A stretch of DNA of 64,000 bases from Lysobacterales bacterium (lineage in GTDB: Bacteria > Pseudomonadota > Gammaproteobacteria > Xanthomonadales > SZUA-36), in assembly GCA_014238945.1 (NCBI GenBank), contig JABAAB010000070.1, positions 1 to 64,000 of the forward strand. The letters run 5' to 3'. The notes under the pieces were generated by a model that saw nothing but the letters and a program-made list of their open reading frames with translations, ran no database searches and was not told the DNA's origin. A program made the translations under genes and the position numbers. Shown piece by piece: positions 21,007 through 30,853 of this stretch (position 1 is the stretch's first letter; each line of letters starts with the position of its first letter).

Positions 21007-21507
21007 ATGCTGAACAAAATTACCTTGAGAATGTGGAACCTGATAGTCGTAGTCTGCTGTGCATCACTGTTGGGTTACGCTTATTACACCCAGTATGTGG
21101 AATTCCTGGATCCTTGTCCATTGTGCATTTTTCAACGTGTGGCATTTTTATGGATGGCTGTGTTTGCGTTACTGGCTGCAATTCATAATCCGGTACACAA
21201 AGGCAGACTAATTTATGCCTGGTTACTGGTACTTGGAGCCATTTTTGGAACGGCAATAGCCGGACGACACGTTTGGCTGCAAAGCCTGCCGCCCGGTGAT
21301 GTACCGGAGTGTGGCCCGGGGCTTAATTATATGTTGGACAATTTTCCGTTGACGGATGTTTTGTCTTCCGTGCTCAGGGGTTCCGGCAGTTGTGCTGAAC
21401 TCCAGTGGTCTTTCCTGGGATTGAGTATGCCAATGTGGACATTGATGTGGTATCTCGGACTTGGGTTAATGACCCTTTGGATTGTGTATCGGACGGCGAA
21501 ACGGTGA
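21007..21507 (+). CDS. dsbB: Disulfide bond formation protein DsbB
   Basis: The 166-residue inner-membrane protein has four hydrophobic segments and the two redox cysteine pairs of DsbB: C37-P-L-C40 in the first periplasmic loop and C102/C129 in the second. It reoxidises DsbA and passes electrons to quinone. The track ORF starts 107 codons too early inside hutU sequence; the ATG at 21007, preceded by GGAAGGA, gives the family length. No dsbA is in the window. Confidence 0.95.
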   Translation: MLNKITLRMWNLIVVVCCASLLGYAYYTQYVEFLDPCPLCIFQRVAFLWMAVFALLAAIHNPVHKGRLIYAWLLVLGAIFGTAIAGRHVWLQSLPPGDVPECGPGLNYMLDNFPLTDVLSSVLRGSGSCAELQWSFLGLSMPMWTLMWYLGLGLMTLWIVYRTAKR

Positions 21508-21520
21508 GGTGTAATAATTT

Positions 21521-22912
21521 ATGAACTCCATAAGTGATCAGCAGGTACAGCAATTGGACGAAGAACCTGGAAAAGAAGGGTGGCAGCCTTCTTCGTGGCA
21601 ATCCCGCAAGGCGAAACAACAGGCGAACTATCCGGATCAATCTGCATTACAAAGTGTGCTGGACGAATTGTCGGACCTGCCTCCGCTGGTAACTTCCTGG
21701 GAAATCCTTTCACTGAAAGAGCAGATCGCCCAGGCACAAGAGGGCAACCGGTTTTTTCTGCAGGGTGGCGATTGCGCTGAAAACTTCAAAGAGTGTAACT
21801 CCGAAGTGATAACCAACCGGTTGAAAGTATTGTTGCAAATGAGTCTGGCGCTGACCCATGGTCTTCAAAAACCGGTGGTCAGGGTCGGTCGTTTCGCTGG
21901 TCAATATGCCAAGCCCCGTTCCTCAGACGTCGAGACCCGTGATGGTGTGACTTTGCCCAGCTATCGTGGTGACCTGGTGAACTCGGTCGAGTTTACGCCT
22001 CAGGCAAGGGAGCCGGATCCGAGGCGTCTCATTCACGGGCATGCCAGTTCATCCATGACCATGAATTTCGTCCGGGCCCTTGTGGATGGGGGCTTTGCCG
22101 ACCTGCACCATCCAGAGTACTGGAATCTGAGTTGGGTTCAACATTCACCACTGGCCGATGAATTCCAGCGTCTGGCAGACAGTCTCGGCCGGGCTGTAAA
22201 TTTCATGGAGACCATATCAGGTCGCAGGGCGGGGGTATTGAAGAGGGTGGATTTCTACACCTCACACGAAGCTTTGCATCTGCATTACGAGCAGGCACTG
22301 ACCCGCAAAGTACCACGTCAGAAGGGGTGGTTTTGCCTGACGACACACTTTCCTTGGATAGGCATGCGCACTGCCGATCTTGATGGTGCACATGTCGAAT
22401 ATTTCAGAGGTCTACGTAATCCGATCGGTATAAAGGTCGGACCGACTGTTGATGCCGGAATGCTTGCAGGGCTATTGAAAATACTCAACCCCGAATCCGA
22501 ACCGGGACGAATTGTTCTGATACACAGAATGGGTGTTTCATCCATAGAATCCCGGCTACCGCCGTTGATCAAAGCAGTACAGGACATGGGTTCCCCGGTC
22601 TTGTGGGTATGTGATCCAATGCATGGCAATACGGAAACAACCAGTTCGGGAATCAAGACCCGTCGATTCCGGAATATCATGAATGAGACGGAGACTGCGA
22701 TCGAACTTCACCATCAGTTTGGGTCACACCTGGGTGGCACCCATCTTGAGTTGACTGGCGAAGACGTCACTGAGTGCACAGGTGGAGCAAGAAACCTGAA
22801 CGAAGCGGATCTCAAACGTGCATATAAATCGATTGTTGACCCCCGGCTCAATTATGAGCAGGCTCTGGAACTGGCCATGCTAATCGTTAGCAAATTCGAG
22901 AAGTTGAATTGA
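21521..22912 (+). CDS. Class II 3-deoxy-7-phosphoheptulonate (DAHP) synthase
   Basis: The 463-residue protein matches class II DAHP synthases: W22-Q-P-S-S-W, FLQGGDCAENF (80-89), PVVRVGRFAGQYAKPRS, GHASSSMTMNFVRAL, NPIGIKVGPT and PVLWVCDPMHGNT. It condenses phosphoenolpyruvate with erythrose-4-phosphate, the first shikimate step. Metal ligands would be Cys85 and later His, Glu and Asp residues. This is the plant/Mycobacterium type, not the AroFGH type of enteric bacteria. It lies 13 bases after dsbB and is closely followed by the M61 gene. Confidence 0.95.
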   Translation: MNSISDQQVQQLDEEPGKEGWQPSSWQSRKAKQQANYPDQSALQSVLDELSDLPPLVTSWEILSLKEQIAQAQEGNRFFLQGGDCAENFKECNSEVITNRLKVLLQMSLALTHGLQKPVVRVGRFAGQYAKPRSSDVETRDGVTLPSYRGDLVNSVEFTPQAREPDPRRLIHGHASSSMTMNFVRALVDGGFADLHHPEYWNLSWVQHSPLADEFQRLADSLGRAVNFMETISGRRAGVLKRVDFYTSHEALHLHYEQALTRKVPRQKGWFCLTTHFPWIGMRTADLDGAHVEYFRGLRNPIGIKVGPTVDAGMLAGLLKILNPESEPGRIVLIHRMGVSSIESRLPPLIKAVQDMGSPVLWVCDPMHGNTETTSSGIKTRRFRNIMNETETAIELHHQFGSHLGGTHLELTGEDVTECTGGARNLNEADLKRAYKSIVDPRLNYEQALELAMLIVSKFEKLN

Positions 22913-22913
22913 C

Positions 22914-24773
22914 TTGCCGCAATTATTTGCTTCAATAATCACCTGGATTGCTGTGTCCGGCCGGTTGCTGGCCATCAGCGGTACACTTTGGTTCTCTGCA
23001 TCGCTATTCGCGCAAGATCTGGTACGTCATACGCTCAGTTTTCCATCCAACCGTGAGCAAACCATACAGGTCCATTCCGAATTTCCGGTGCAGGGTGCGG
23101 TCACCGAACTGTTCATGCCTGGGTGGACACCCGGTTCATACCTGATCAGGGATTTTGCGGCCAATATCAGCCGAATTAAGGTCGAATCAGACGACGGCCG
23201 AAAATTGCAGATTCAAAAAGCCGGTAAGGACCACTGGGTAGTCAATACGGAGCAGGTCGCCACACTGGTGGTCGATTACGAAGTGTTCACCCCGTCGATG
23301 GATGTAAACAGCAGTTGGGCAAGCAGGGATTTTATATTGTTGAATGGTGCCTCCGTGTTTCTCTACACGCCAACCAGCCGTCTGCTACAGCATCGATTGA
23401 GTATTCACGCCGACCAGCAAAGGGGGGAAGTATTCACAGCCCTGGTTCGAACTGGCCAGGCAGCGGTTTTTCTGGCGGAAAATTATGATGAATTACTGGA
23501 CAACCCCGTGGTCATTGCCAATGCACCATCATACCGGTTCAATGTCAGACGCCAGGACTATGTATTGGTCAATGTGGGTGAAAATGGGTTCTGGGATGGT
23601 AAACGTGCCTCAGATGATGTACGGAAAATTGTTTCAGAAACTCAGTCATTCTGGCATTTCAATCCCTTGACCAGACCCTATTGGTTTCTCAATTTTGCAA
23701 TAGACTCACGGGGTGGATTGGAGCACGATCACAGTACCGTTATCATGACTGGCCGCAGACAAATGCGTAACCGTGGTGAATACATCAAGTGGCTTGGTGT
23801 GGTCGCACATGAATTTTTCCACGTTTGGAATGTACGGCGTATGAGACCTGCCGAATTGGCCAGTTATGATTACCAGAATGAGCAGTACACGACCCAGCTA
23901 TGGCTGGCGGAGGGTCTCAGCAGCTATTACGACAATTTGCTCTTGTCCCGTTCCGGTCTTATCACACCCGAGGAGTACATGGAATTACTGGCCCGGGATA
24001 TTCACCGTCTGGAGAATACACCCGGAAGGCACGAGCAGTCTGTCAGCGAGGCTTCGGTGGACGCCTGGGTACGTCACTATAAGCCCAATTCCAATTCGAT
24101 AAACAGCACCATCAGTTATTACACCAAGGGTGCAGTCATCGGGTTCGTGCTGGATACCTTTCTGAGAGAGGAGAGCAGGAATAAGCATGATCTGGATGAA
24201 GTCATGCAGAAAATGTACAGCTTGTACTCAGATCAGCCCTATACAACGACAGATTTCGAAAATGTGGTTAAATCAGTGGGTGGAGAGAAGCCGGCTGAAC
24301 TTCTCAGGTCGCTGTTGGAATCAACCGCCGAGCTTGATGTTGACTCTGCATTATCCTGGTATGGATTGGTTTTGAACCGGGATCCGGTTGCACATCAGGC
24401 CAAATTGAACGGAGAGACACTAGAGAGTGGGTTTGGGGTAATTTGGAACGAAACCACTCCCAATCTGGTAGTCAAATCCGTATTGTCCGGTTCCAGTGGG
24501 GCCAGTGCTGGTATTCTGCCGGAAGATGAGTTGTTGGCCATAGGTAATGAGCGGGTGACCAAAGACTCGTTGCACGCATTGTTGACCAGCTTCAGACCCG
24601 GGGAAAGTACCAGTGTGCTGCTTGCCCGCCGTGGCAGAGTACTGACGCTTGATCTGGAGTTGGAAAGCGCGATACCGGAGCGGTTTGACATATTGTTAAA
24701 ATCCGGTTTCAAAAAGCGCCATATCGTTCGCTTACAAAGTTTACTCGGGCAAAACCTACGGAGTGAGCCATAA
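22914..24773 (+). CDS. M61 family glycyl aminopeptidase-like protease with PDZ domain
   Basis: The 619-residue protein has a hydrophobic N-terminus ending SLFAQD (signal peptide), an M61 N-domain, the motif GGLEHDHST, the zinc site H299-E-F-F-H303 with Glu333 in LWLAEGLSSYYD, and a C-terminal PDZ domain (about 470-570, GASAGILPEDELLAIGNERV). Such proteins are predicted periplasmic metallopeptidases; the substrate is unknown. The start is uncertain: TTG at 22914, one base after the previous stop, or GTG at 22953, which still leaves a good signal peptide. Probably co-transcribed with the DAHP synthase. Confidence 0.88.
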   Translation: MPQLFASIITWIAVSGRLLAISGTLWFSASLFAQDLVRHTLSFPSNREQTIQVHSEFPVQGAVTELFMPGWTPGSYLIRDFAANISRIKVESDDGRKLQIQKAGKDHWVVNTEQVATLVVDYEVFTPSMDVNSSWASRDFILLNGASVFLYTPTSRLLQHRLSIHADQQRGEVFTALVRTGQAAVFLAENYDELLDNPVVIANAPSYRFNVRRQDYVLVNVGENGFWDGKRASDDVRKIVSETQSFWHFNPLTRPYWFLNFAIDSRGGLEHDHSTVIMTGRRQMRNRGEYIKWLGVVAHEFFHVWNVRRMRPAELASYDYQNEQYTTQLWLAEGLSSYYDNLLLSRSGLITPEEYMELLARDIHRLENTPGRHEQSVSEASVDAWVRHYKPNSNSINSTISYYTKGAVIGFVLDTFLREESRNKHDLDEVMQKMYSLYSDQPYTTTDFENVVKSVGGEKPAELLRSLLESTAELDVDSALSWYGLVLNRDPVAHQAKLNGETLESGFGVIWNETTPNLVVKSVLSGSSGASAGILPEDELLAIGNERVTKDSLHALLTSFRPGESTSVLLARRGRVLTLDLELESAIPERFDILLKSGFKKRHIVRLQSLLGQNLRSEP

Positions 24774-24881
24774 ACTGGCTGAAACGACACCCATTGTGTC
24801 GCCTGGTGCGTAATAATTTCCGCCGGGTTCAGACAATATGGTGAGTCAATCCCTTCCTGCCCCGGTAATTGGAGTACTGTC

Positions 24882-25625
24882 ATGAAATTCAGATGTTCAC
24901 TCATCTTTTCGATCATGCTGACGCCAGTATTTGTACCGGCCGGTTTTGCACAAATTTTTGATAACCCCCAAAATCTTCAAGTGTTACCCAAGGATATATC
25001 ACCCCAGGAGTTGGGCGATACCATGAAGGGATTTGCCCTGGGAACTGGCAATCGCTGCAGTACATGCCATGTGGGGGAAGAGGGTCAACCGCTCACAAGC
25101 TATGATTTTTCTAATGATGAGAAAGAGATGAAGATCAAGGCCAGGGCCATGCTGAAAATGGTGAATGACATCAACAGCAACCACCTGCAGGACATGGGTG
25201 AAAGTCGACTCAAAGTGGGCTGTGTAACCTGTCACCGCGGTCTCAACAAGCCCTGGTTGACGGCTGACACGCTCAACAATGCCGCAGATGAAGGTGGCGC
25301 TGATAAAATGGTAGAGGAATATGCGGCCCTGCGCGAACGATACTATGGAACGCACAGTTACGATTTCAGTGAATTCACACTTTCAGAAATTGTAAAAACC
25401 CGGTCAGGAGCCGGTCATAATGACCAGGCCAGAGCACTGCTGGACCTCATGCTTGAGGAAAACCAGCAATCATTTATGGCCCATTTTTTATATGGCCAGA
25501 TTGATGATGAAGACAGAAATAATGAATCAGCCATCGGTCATTACGAAAAGGCCATGGAAATTAACCCGAGGTCGAAACGATTTATCGATCCAAGGCTTGA
25601 GAAACTCCGGGGACCGTCGGAGTAG
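24882..25625 (+). CDS. Dihaem cytochrome c of the reaction-centre cytochrome family, with TPR-like tail
   Basis: The 247-residue protein has a signal peptide (1-23, cut after GFA), then NLQVLPKDISPQELGDTMKGFALGTGNRCSTCHVG. It carries two haem sites, C59-S-T-C-H63 and C114-V-T-C-H118, each preceded by a helix with methionines that can serve as axial ligands. This pattern is that of the photosynthetic reaction-centre cytochrome subunit family (CytoC_RC), halved from four haems to two. Residues 180-230 resemble TPR helices (LYGQIDDEDRNNESAIGHYEKAMEINPRS). No photosynthesis genes are near. It is a periplasmic electron carrier of unknown partner. Confidence 0.82.
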   Translation: MKFRCSLIFSIMLTPVFVPAGFAQIFDNPQNLQVLPKDISPQELGDTMKGFALGTGNRCSTCHVGEEGQPLTSYDFSNDEKEMKIKARAMLKMVNDINSNHLQDMGESRLKVGCVTCHRGLNKPWLTADTLNNAADEGGADKMVEEYAALRERYYGTHSYDFSEFTLSEIVKTRSGAGHNDQARALLDLMLEENQQSFMAHFLYGQIDDEDRNNESAIGHYEKAMEINPRSKRFIDPRLEKLRGPSE

Positions 25626-25669
25626 GGACCTTCTGGTCGAATTTCAGAAAAAAAACCCGGAATACGAGT

Positions 25670-27511
25670 TCAGTCCAGTAGTTTTTTTGCGTTCCTGCTT
25701 GCTGTCTTTCGCTCATGTTCCTTCAGATGAAGTTTACGGATGCGTATTGACTCGGGTGTTACTTCCACCAGTTCATCATCCTGAATGAATTCCATGGCTT
25801 GTTCCAGGCTCAATTTCTGGTAGGCCGCCAACAGAATGTTGTCATCCTTTATTACGGTACGGATATTGGTCAGTTGTTTGGCCTTCAGTGGGTTGACGGT
25901 CAGATCATTTCCACGGTTGTGGACACCAATGAGTTGGCCCTCGTAAACATCTACACCAGCCTCGATAATCATGCGGCCGCGATCTTGTAGATTGAACAGG
26001 GCATAGGCCACGGATTTTCCGGTGCTGTTTGATATCAGCACACCGTTATTACGCGTAGAAATGGGTGCAGAATGATAGGGTCCGTATGATTCAAAAGTGT
26101 GAAACAACAACCCTGTCCCTGCGGTGACGGTACGGAACTCTGACTGGAACCCGATCAACCCGCGTGCCGGAATCCTGTAGTCCAGGCGGATACGGCCTTT
26201 GCCGTCCGGTTGCATGTCTTGCAGTATGCCACGGCGTTCCCCGAGTCTCTCCATCACAGCGCCCTGGTAGTCGGATTCCAAATCGACAACCAGCGACTCG
26301 TAGGGTTCCTGGGTCTCACCGTTTTGTGTTTGCAGAATGACTTCGGGTCTCGATATAGCCATTTCGTAGCCTTCACGACGCATGGTTTCGATCAGGATTG
26401 AGAGGTGAAGCTCCCCACGTCCCGAAACCTTGAATTTTTCTGCGTCTGCCGTTTCCTCAATCCGAAGGGCCACATTGTGGCTGGCTTCACGCAGTAATCG
26501 TTCACGTAATTGCCTGCTGGTCAGAAACTTTCCTTCACGACCCGCAAAGGGTGAATTGTTGACCCGGAATGTCATACTGATGGTCGGTTCGTCCACCGAT
26601 AGCGGTGGCAGAGCTTCTACAGCATCCCGGTCGCACAGGGTATCCGAAATACGCAGTTTCTCTACCCCGGTTACGGCGATGATGTCACCCGCCCTCGCTT
26701 CGCTGATCTCGCGTCGCTCAAGGCCCCTGAATCCCAATACCTGCAAAATACGGGCGTTGTGCCTTTCACCGTAACGGTCGACCACGGTAATCCGTTGATT
26801 TGGTTTTACACTGCCACGTTGAATACGGCCTATACCGATGACACCAACATAGGTGTTGTAATCGAGCGTGGTTACGCGCATCTGAAATGGACCATGGGGG
26901 TCCACTTCCGGGCATTGCACCTCGTTCGCAATCGTTTCGAACAGGGGTGTCATGTCACCCTGCTGTGTGCTGTCATCAAGACCGGCATATCCTTGCAGCG
27001 CAGAGGCATAAACTACCGGAAAATCCAATTGCTCATCACTGGCCCCGAGACGGTCAAACAGATCAAATGTCTGGTCAAGGACCCATTGTGGTCGAGCGCC
27101 ATCGCGATCAATTTTATTGATTACTACCACTGGTCGAAATCCCATGTCGAAAGCTTTCTGGGTTACAAAGCGGGTCTGTGGCATCGGACCATCCACGGCA
27201 TCTACCAGCAGCAATACGGAGTCAACCATGCTCAGTATTCTTTCAACTTCACCCCCGAAATCGGCATGCCCTGGTGTGTCAACGATATTGATTCGATATT
27301 GTTCTGTATTGCTCTTCCAGTCGATGGCGGTGTTCTTGGAAAGTATCGTGATGCCACGTTCCTTTTCCAGTTCGTTGGAATCCATGACCCGTTCAGGGGT
27401 GACAAAATGCTCGCCCAAAGTGCCCGATTGCTGCAGCAATTGATCCACCAGGGTGGTTTTGCCGTGATCAACATGGGCAATGATGGCGATATTTCTCAGA
27501 TTTTTTATCAC
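25670..27511 (-). CDS. typA: Ribosome-associated GTPase TypA/BipA
   Basis: The 613-residue translational GTPase starts [26 protein letters not shown], with G1 [28 protein letters not shown], and NKIDR as G4. Domains II, III, V and the BipA-specific C-terminal domain follow ([23 protein letters not shown]). It helps 50S assembly and stress adaptation. The convergent cytochrome gene ends 44 bases away. A 281-codon antisense ORF over its 5' half is a shadow. Confidence 0.97.
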   Translation of the reverse strand: MIKNLRNIAIIAHVDHGKTTLVDQLLQQSGTLGEHFVTPERVMDSNELEKERGITILSKNTAIDWKSNTEQYRINIVDTPGHADFGGEVERILSMVDSVLLLVDAVDGPMPQTRFVTQKAFDMGFRPVVVINKIDRDGARPQWVLDQTFDLFDRLGASDEQLDFPVVYASALQGYAGLDDSTQQGDMTPLFETIANEVQCPEVDPHGPFQMRVTTLDYNTYVGVIGIGRIQRGSVKPNQRITVVDRYGERHNARILQVLGFRGLERREISEARAGDIIAVTGVEKLRISDTLCDRDAVEALPPLSVDEPTISMTFRVNNSPFAGREGKFLTSRQLRERLLREASHNVALRIEETADAEKFKVSGRGELHLSILIETMRREGYEMAISRPEVILQTQNGETQEPYESLVVDLESDYQGAVMERLGERRGILQDMQPDGKGRIRLDYRIPARGLIGFQSEFRTVTAGTGLLFHTFESYGPYHSAPISTRNNGVLISNSTGKSVAYALFNLQDRGRMIIEAGVDVYEGQLIGVHNRGNDLTVNPLKAKQLTNIRTVIKDDNILLAAYQKLSLEQAMEFIQDDELVEVTPESIRIRKLHLKEHERKTASRNAKKLLD

Positions 27512-27643
27512 AATGAATTCCAGCAGACCGGACCAGTGTTAATGTGGTCTCAAGCGCGCGCAAGGTACACGCTTTGCCGGGTTTACGCAATGTTTTTCTT
27601 GTAAAAACAGCAGGATATTTTAAACAGACGGGTTTCGCAGGCT

Positions 27644-28771
27644 CTAAGTACTGGTCAAATTGAAACCCAGCCCTCGTAGCATTCGGGCGCTGGCCTGGTC
27701 AATGGTCCGCACCCGGTAGGAAGCAAATTCGTACCGTTCGGGATAGTTCTTTCTCAGTCGATCGATTTGCACGTTATCTTTTGCAGGTAACAATTGGGCC
27801 AAAGCCCGCAGTGCTGCATCGTCCCTGGCTATCTGACAACTGGCTTGGATTGACAGGCTGAGCAGGTCTTGCGTATGGACAGTGCCAGGAAACTCCAGGT
27901 CCATAATATTCCCGTTATCTGTTTTACCCGCAGCTGGATGGAGGGAAAATGCATCACAAAAGGCACGATAGATCATTGCGGAACCCGAGCGCTTGCCCAT
28001 ATTACTGTAGCCGGCTACGTGCGGTGTGGCCACGGTGACCAAATCAAGTAAGCCGGTGTTGATTCGGGGTTCATCCGGCCAGACGTCGAGTGCGGCATGC
28101 AACCGGCCTGATCTCAGACTTGAGTGCAGACATTGGCTGTCAATCACTTCACTACGCGCCGCGTTGACCAGCAGTGTTCCCGGTGCAATATTTGCCAATC
28201 GGTCGCGGCCAAGTAGGTGCTTGGTAGGATAGTTACCGGTAGTGGTTAGCGGCACATGCAAACTGATGATGTTGCACTCGCATGCCTCATCCATTGTGAC
28301 CAGTTGTCTCATACCCTGGTCCTGCAATGGTGGGTCACAGCAGACCACTGGTATTTCCAGGCACTTAAGCAGTTCCTGTAGTCGGCTTCCTACGTTCCCC
28401 CTGCCAATGATCCCAACTTTCTGCCGTAAAAAATCCCGCCCCAGGCGTTCACAGGCCAACCACATCATGGCCAGTGAGTACTGAGCCGCAGCATCGGCAT
28501 TGCATCCCGGTGCGTGAGCCCACGGAATATTGTGTGATTCCAGAAATTTTGTATCAATATGGTCTATGCCAATGGTTGCGCTGCCCACGAAGCGGATTTT
28601 CGTACCCTCCAACAGTTCCCTGTTTACCCTTGTCACCGAGCGCACAAGCAAGACATCCGCATTGGCAAGTTGGGATCGATCGATGTTCCTGCCATTGAGT
28701 CTCAGCAACTGACCGTGCCGGCCGAATGTTTCAGTGAGCATGGGCATGTTCTGATCTGCAATAATTTTCAT
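27644..28771 (-). CDS. pdxB: 4-phosphoerythronate dehydrogenase
   Basis: The 375-residue protein MKIIADQNMPMLTETFG belongs to the D-2-hydroxyacid dehydrogenases. It has VGSATIGIDHIDTKFL, the nucleotide-binding VGIIGRGNVGSRL, catalytic Arg in VNAARSEVID, a glutamate in DVWPDEP and His in VATPHVAGYSNMGK, then the PdxB dimerisation tail. It oxidises 4-phosphoerythronate in pyridoxal phosphate synthesis. The track ORF is 73 codons too long; the ATG at 28771 gives the family start. It diverges from mdh. Confidence 0.94.
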   Translation of the reverse strand: MKIIADQNMPMLTETFGRHGQLLRLNGRNIDRSQLANADVLLVRSVTRVNRELLEGTKIRFVGSATIGIDHIDTKFLESHNIPWAHAPGCNADAAAQYSLAMMWLACERLGRDFLRQKVGIIGRGNVGSRLQELLKCLEIPVVCCDPPLQDQGMRQLVTMDEACECNIISLHVPLTTTGNYPTKHLLGRDRLANIAPGTLLVNAARSEVIDSQCLHSSLRSGRLHAALDVWPDEPRINTGLLDLVTVATPHVAGYSNMGKRSGSAMIYRAFCDAFSLHPAAGKTDNGNIMDLEFPGTVHTQDLLSLSIQASCQIARDDAALRALAQLLPAKDNVQIDRLRKNYPERYEFASYRVRTIDQASARMLRGLGFNLTST

Positions 28772-28933
28772 TTCGGCATCTCTCCCGTTGCCCGAAAGGA
28801 TGATATCGGTCCGCTCAGACCGGACCTTCCGGATTGGAATTCGGGTACAATGGTACAGATTATTCAAGGTGCTTACAGCAGGTCGTTCAGACTGCGTTTT
28901 CAGCATCAAAAAATTGTCTTCAAGGAGCTTTGA

Positions 28934-29914
28934 ATGAATCAACCCGTACGGATTGCAATTACCGGTGCTGCCGGTCAGATCGGCTATCAATTGTGTTTCA
29001 GAATTGCCGCCGGCGACATGTTGGGTTTGGATCAGCCCGTCATATTGCAGTTACTTGAAATTACCCCGGCACTGGGGGCCCTGGAAGGGGTGGTTATGGA
29101 ATTGAAAGACGCTGCCTTCCCGCTTTTGACCGATGTCGTGTTCACTGATGACGCCAACGTCGCATTCAAGGATACTGATTACGCATTGCTGGTGGGCGCG
29201 AGACCGCGTGGCCCGGGGATGGAACGGGCGGACCTGTTGTCGGCGAACGGTAAAATATTCGGACCACAGGGCCGCGCAATGAATGAGCATTCAAGCCGTC
29301 ATATAAAGGTACTTGTGGTGGGCAATCCTGCCAATACCAATGCACTTATTGCACGATCACACGCTGCGGATCTGGACCAGCGTAACTTTACTGCGATGAC
29401 ACGCCTGGATCATAATCGCGCAAAGGCGCAGTTGGCTGAGCAAACCGGAATACACCATGACCTGGTTCGTAAAATGGTGATTTGGGGCAATCATTCATCA
29501 ACCCAATATCCCGATATAAACCATGCCGATGTTGACGGTCAAAAGGCAACTGACATCACCACGCAGGATTGGTGCCGTGAAGTATTCATACCCACTGTAC
29601 AGCAACGAGGCGCCGCGATTATCAGGGCACGGGGTGCATCAAGTGCCGCCTCTGCTGCATCCGCTGCTATAGACCACATGCGCAGTTGGGCTCTTGGAAC
29701 CGGGGAAGATGACTGGGTGTCAATGGCCGTGCCGTCCGACGGTAGTTATGGTATTGCGCCCGGTGTTATTTATTCTTTTCCGTGCACCTGCAGCAATGGA
29801 AGTTATCAAATAGTGCAGGGTCTGGAAATCGATCCTTTCTCCCGCGCAAGAATGGACGCATCTGATGCCGAGTTACGAGAAGAGCGGGCAGCGATTGAAG
29901 ATCTGCTGGGTTGA
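28934..29914 (+). CDS. mdh: Malate dehydrogenase (NAD-dependent)
   Basis: The 326-residue enzyme has GAAGQIG at residues 11-17, acidic Glu42 for NAD+ selectivity, [14 protein letters not shown] (substrate arginines), GNPANTNA and the catalytic His187 in [12 protein letters not shown]. This is the cytosolic-type MDH, unlike E. coli Mdh. AAGGAGC lies before the ATG, and a TACAAT at 28846-28851 might be a -10 element without a good -35. It is followed after 36 bases by prpB, so it may supply oxaloacetate for the methylcitrate cycle. Confidence 0.96.
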   Translation: MNQPVRIAITGAAGQIGYQLCFRIAAGDMLGLDQPVILQLLEITPALGALEGVVMELKDAAFPLLTDVVFTDDANVAFKDTDYALLVGARPRGPGMERADLLSANGKIFGPQGRAMNEHSSRHIKVLVVGNPANTNALIARSHAADLDQRNFTAMTRLDHNRAKAQLAEQTGIHHDLVRKMVIWGNHSSTQYPDINHADVDGQKATDITTQDWCREVFIPTVQQRGAAIIRARGASSAASAASAAIDHMRSWALGTGEDDWVSMAVPSDGSYGIAPGVIYSFPCTCSNGSYQIVQGLEIDPFSRARMDASDAELREERAAIEDLLG

Positions 29915-29950
29915 TGTCATCCAGCGAATGCCATTGCCAGGAGTACACAA

Positions 29951-30853
29951 GTGATCTCATCATCGGGCAGTAAATTTCGCCAGGCCGTGGCTGAAAACAA
30001 GCCACTGCAGGTTGTCGGTGCCATCAATGCATTTACCGCGCGAATGGCAAAAAATGTCGGTCACAAGGCAATATATCTTTCCGGTGGGGGGGTGGCTGCA
30101 AATTCCCTGGGTATGCCGGACCTTGGAATAAGTACGCTGGAAGATGTCCTGACCGATGCCCGGCGTATCACAGATGTCTGTGAGTTGCCTTTGCTTGTCG
30201 ATGTGGATACGGGTTTCGGTGGTGCATTCAATATTGTCCGTACGGTGAGATCGATGATAAAGGCTGGTGTGGCCGCGATCCATATCGAAGACCAGGTTGC
30301 TGCCAAGCGCTGTGGCCACAGACCGGGCAAGGCGATCGTGAGCCTGGCTGAAATGACTGACCGGATCAAGGCTGCGGCAGATGCCCGGACAGACGAAGAT
30401 TTCGTATTAATGGCAAGAACTGACGCGCTGGCTGTCGAAGGGATGGAAAGCGCCGTTGAACGTGCAGTTGCCTGCGTAGAAGCCGGAGCGGATATGATCT
30501 TTCCGGAGGCCATCAGAACACTGGAGCAATACACTGAGTTCAAGCGGTCTGTAGATGTACCGATATTGGCCAATATTACAGAATTTGGGCATACCCCCCT
30601 GTTCACCAGTGCAGAGCTCCACGCTGCCGGTGTCGAAATCGTGTTGTACTGTTGCTCGGCTTACCGGGCCATGAACAAGGCCGCTTTCGACACCTACGTG
30701 TCCATCAGACAACAGGGTCATCAAAAAGACATGCTGGCCCGTATGCAAACCCGGGATGAGTTGTACCAGCATCTCGGTTATCACGAATATGAACAAAAAC
30801 TGGATGAATTGTTCAAGAGCAGGAATAACCTGGAGGGACAAATAGATGAGTAA
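29951..30853 (+). CDS. prpB: 2-methylisocitrate lyase
   Basis: The 300-residue member of the isocitrate lyase family contains the signature KRCGHRPGK (119-127, catalytic Cys121), [11 protein letters not shown] with metal-binding Asp residues, and HIEDQ. It splits 2-methylisocitrate into pyruvate and succinate, the last step of propionate breakdown. It begins with GTG; no in-frame ATG precedes the conserved start. It overlaps prpC by eight bases. The wider family includes oxaloacetate decarboxylases, but the prpC-prpD neighbours support PrpB. Confidence 0.94.
   Translation: MISSSGSKFRQAVAENKPLQVVGAINAFTARMAKNVGHKAIYLSGGGVAANSLGMPDLGISTLEDVLTDARRITDVCELPLLVDVDTGFGGAFNIVRTVRSMIKAGVAAIHIEDQVAAKRCGHRPGKAIVSLAEMTDRIKAAADARTDEDFVLMARTDALAVEGMESAVERAVACVEAGADMIFPEAIRTLEQYTEFKRSVDVPILANITEFGHTPLFTSAELHAAGVEIVLYCCSAYRAMNKAAFDTYVSIRQQGHQKDMLARMQTRDELYQHLGYHEYEQKLDELFKSRNNLEGQIDE

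Noticed and set aside
25600-25669. Possible terminator between the cytochrome and typA
   Set aside because: Short arms (ACTCCG/CGGAGT and GACC/GGTC) and an A8 run occur, but they do not combine into a proper hairpin plus T-run on either strand.
26759-27604. 281-codon plus-strand ORF opposite typA
   Set aside because: It is fully antisense to a highly conserved GTPase, has no family features or ribosome site, and its composition mirrors the typA codons.
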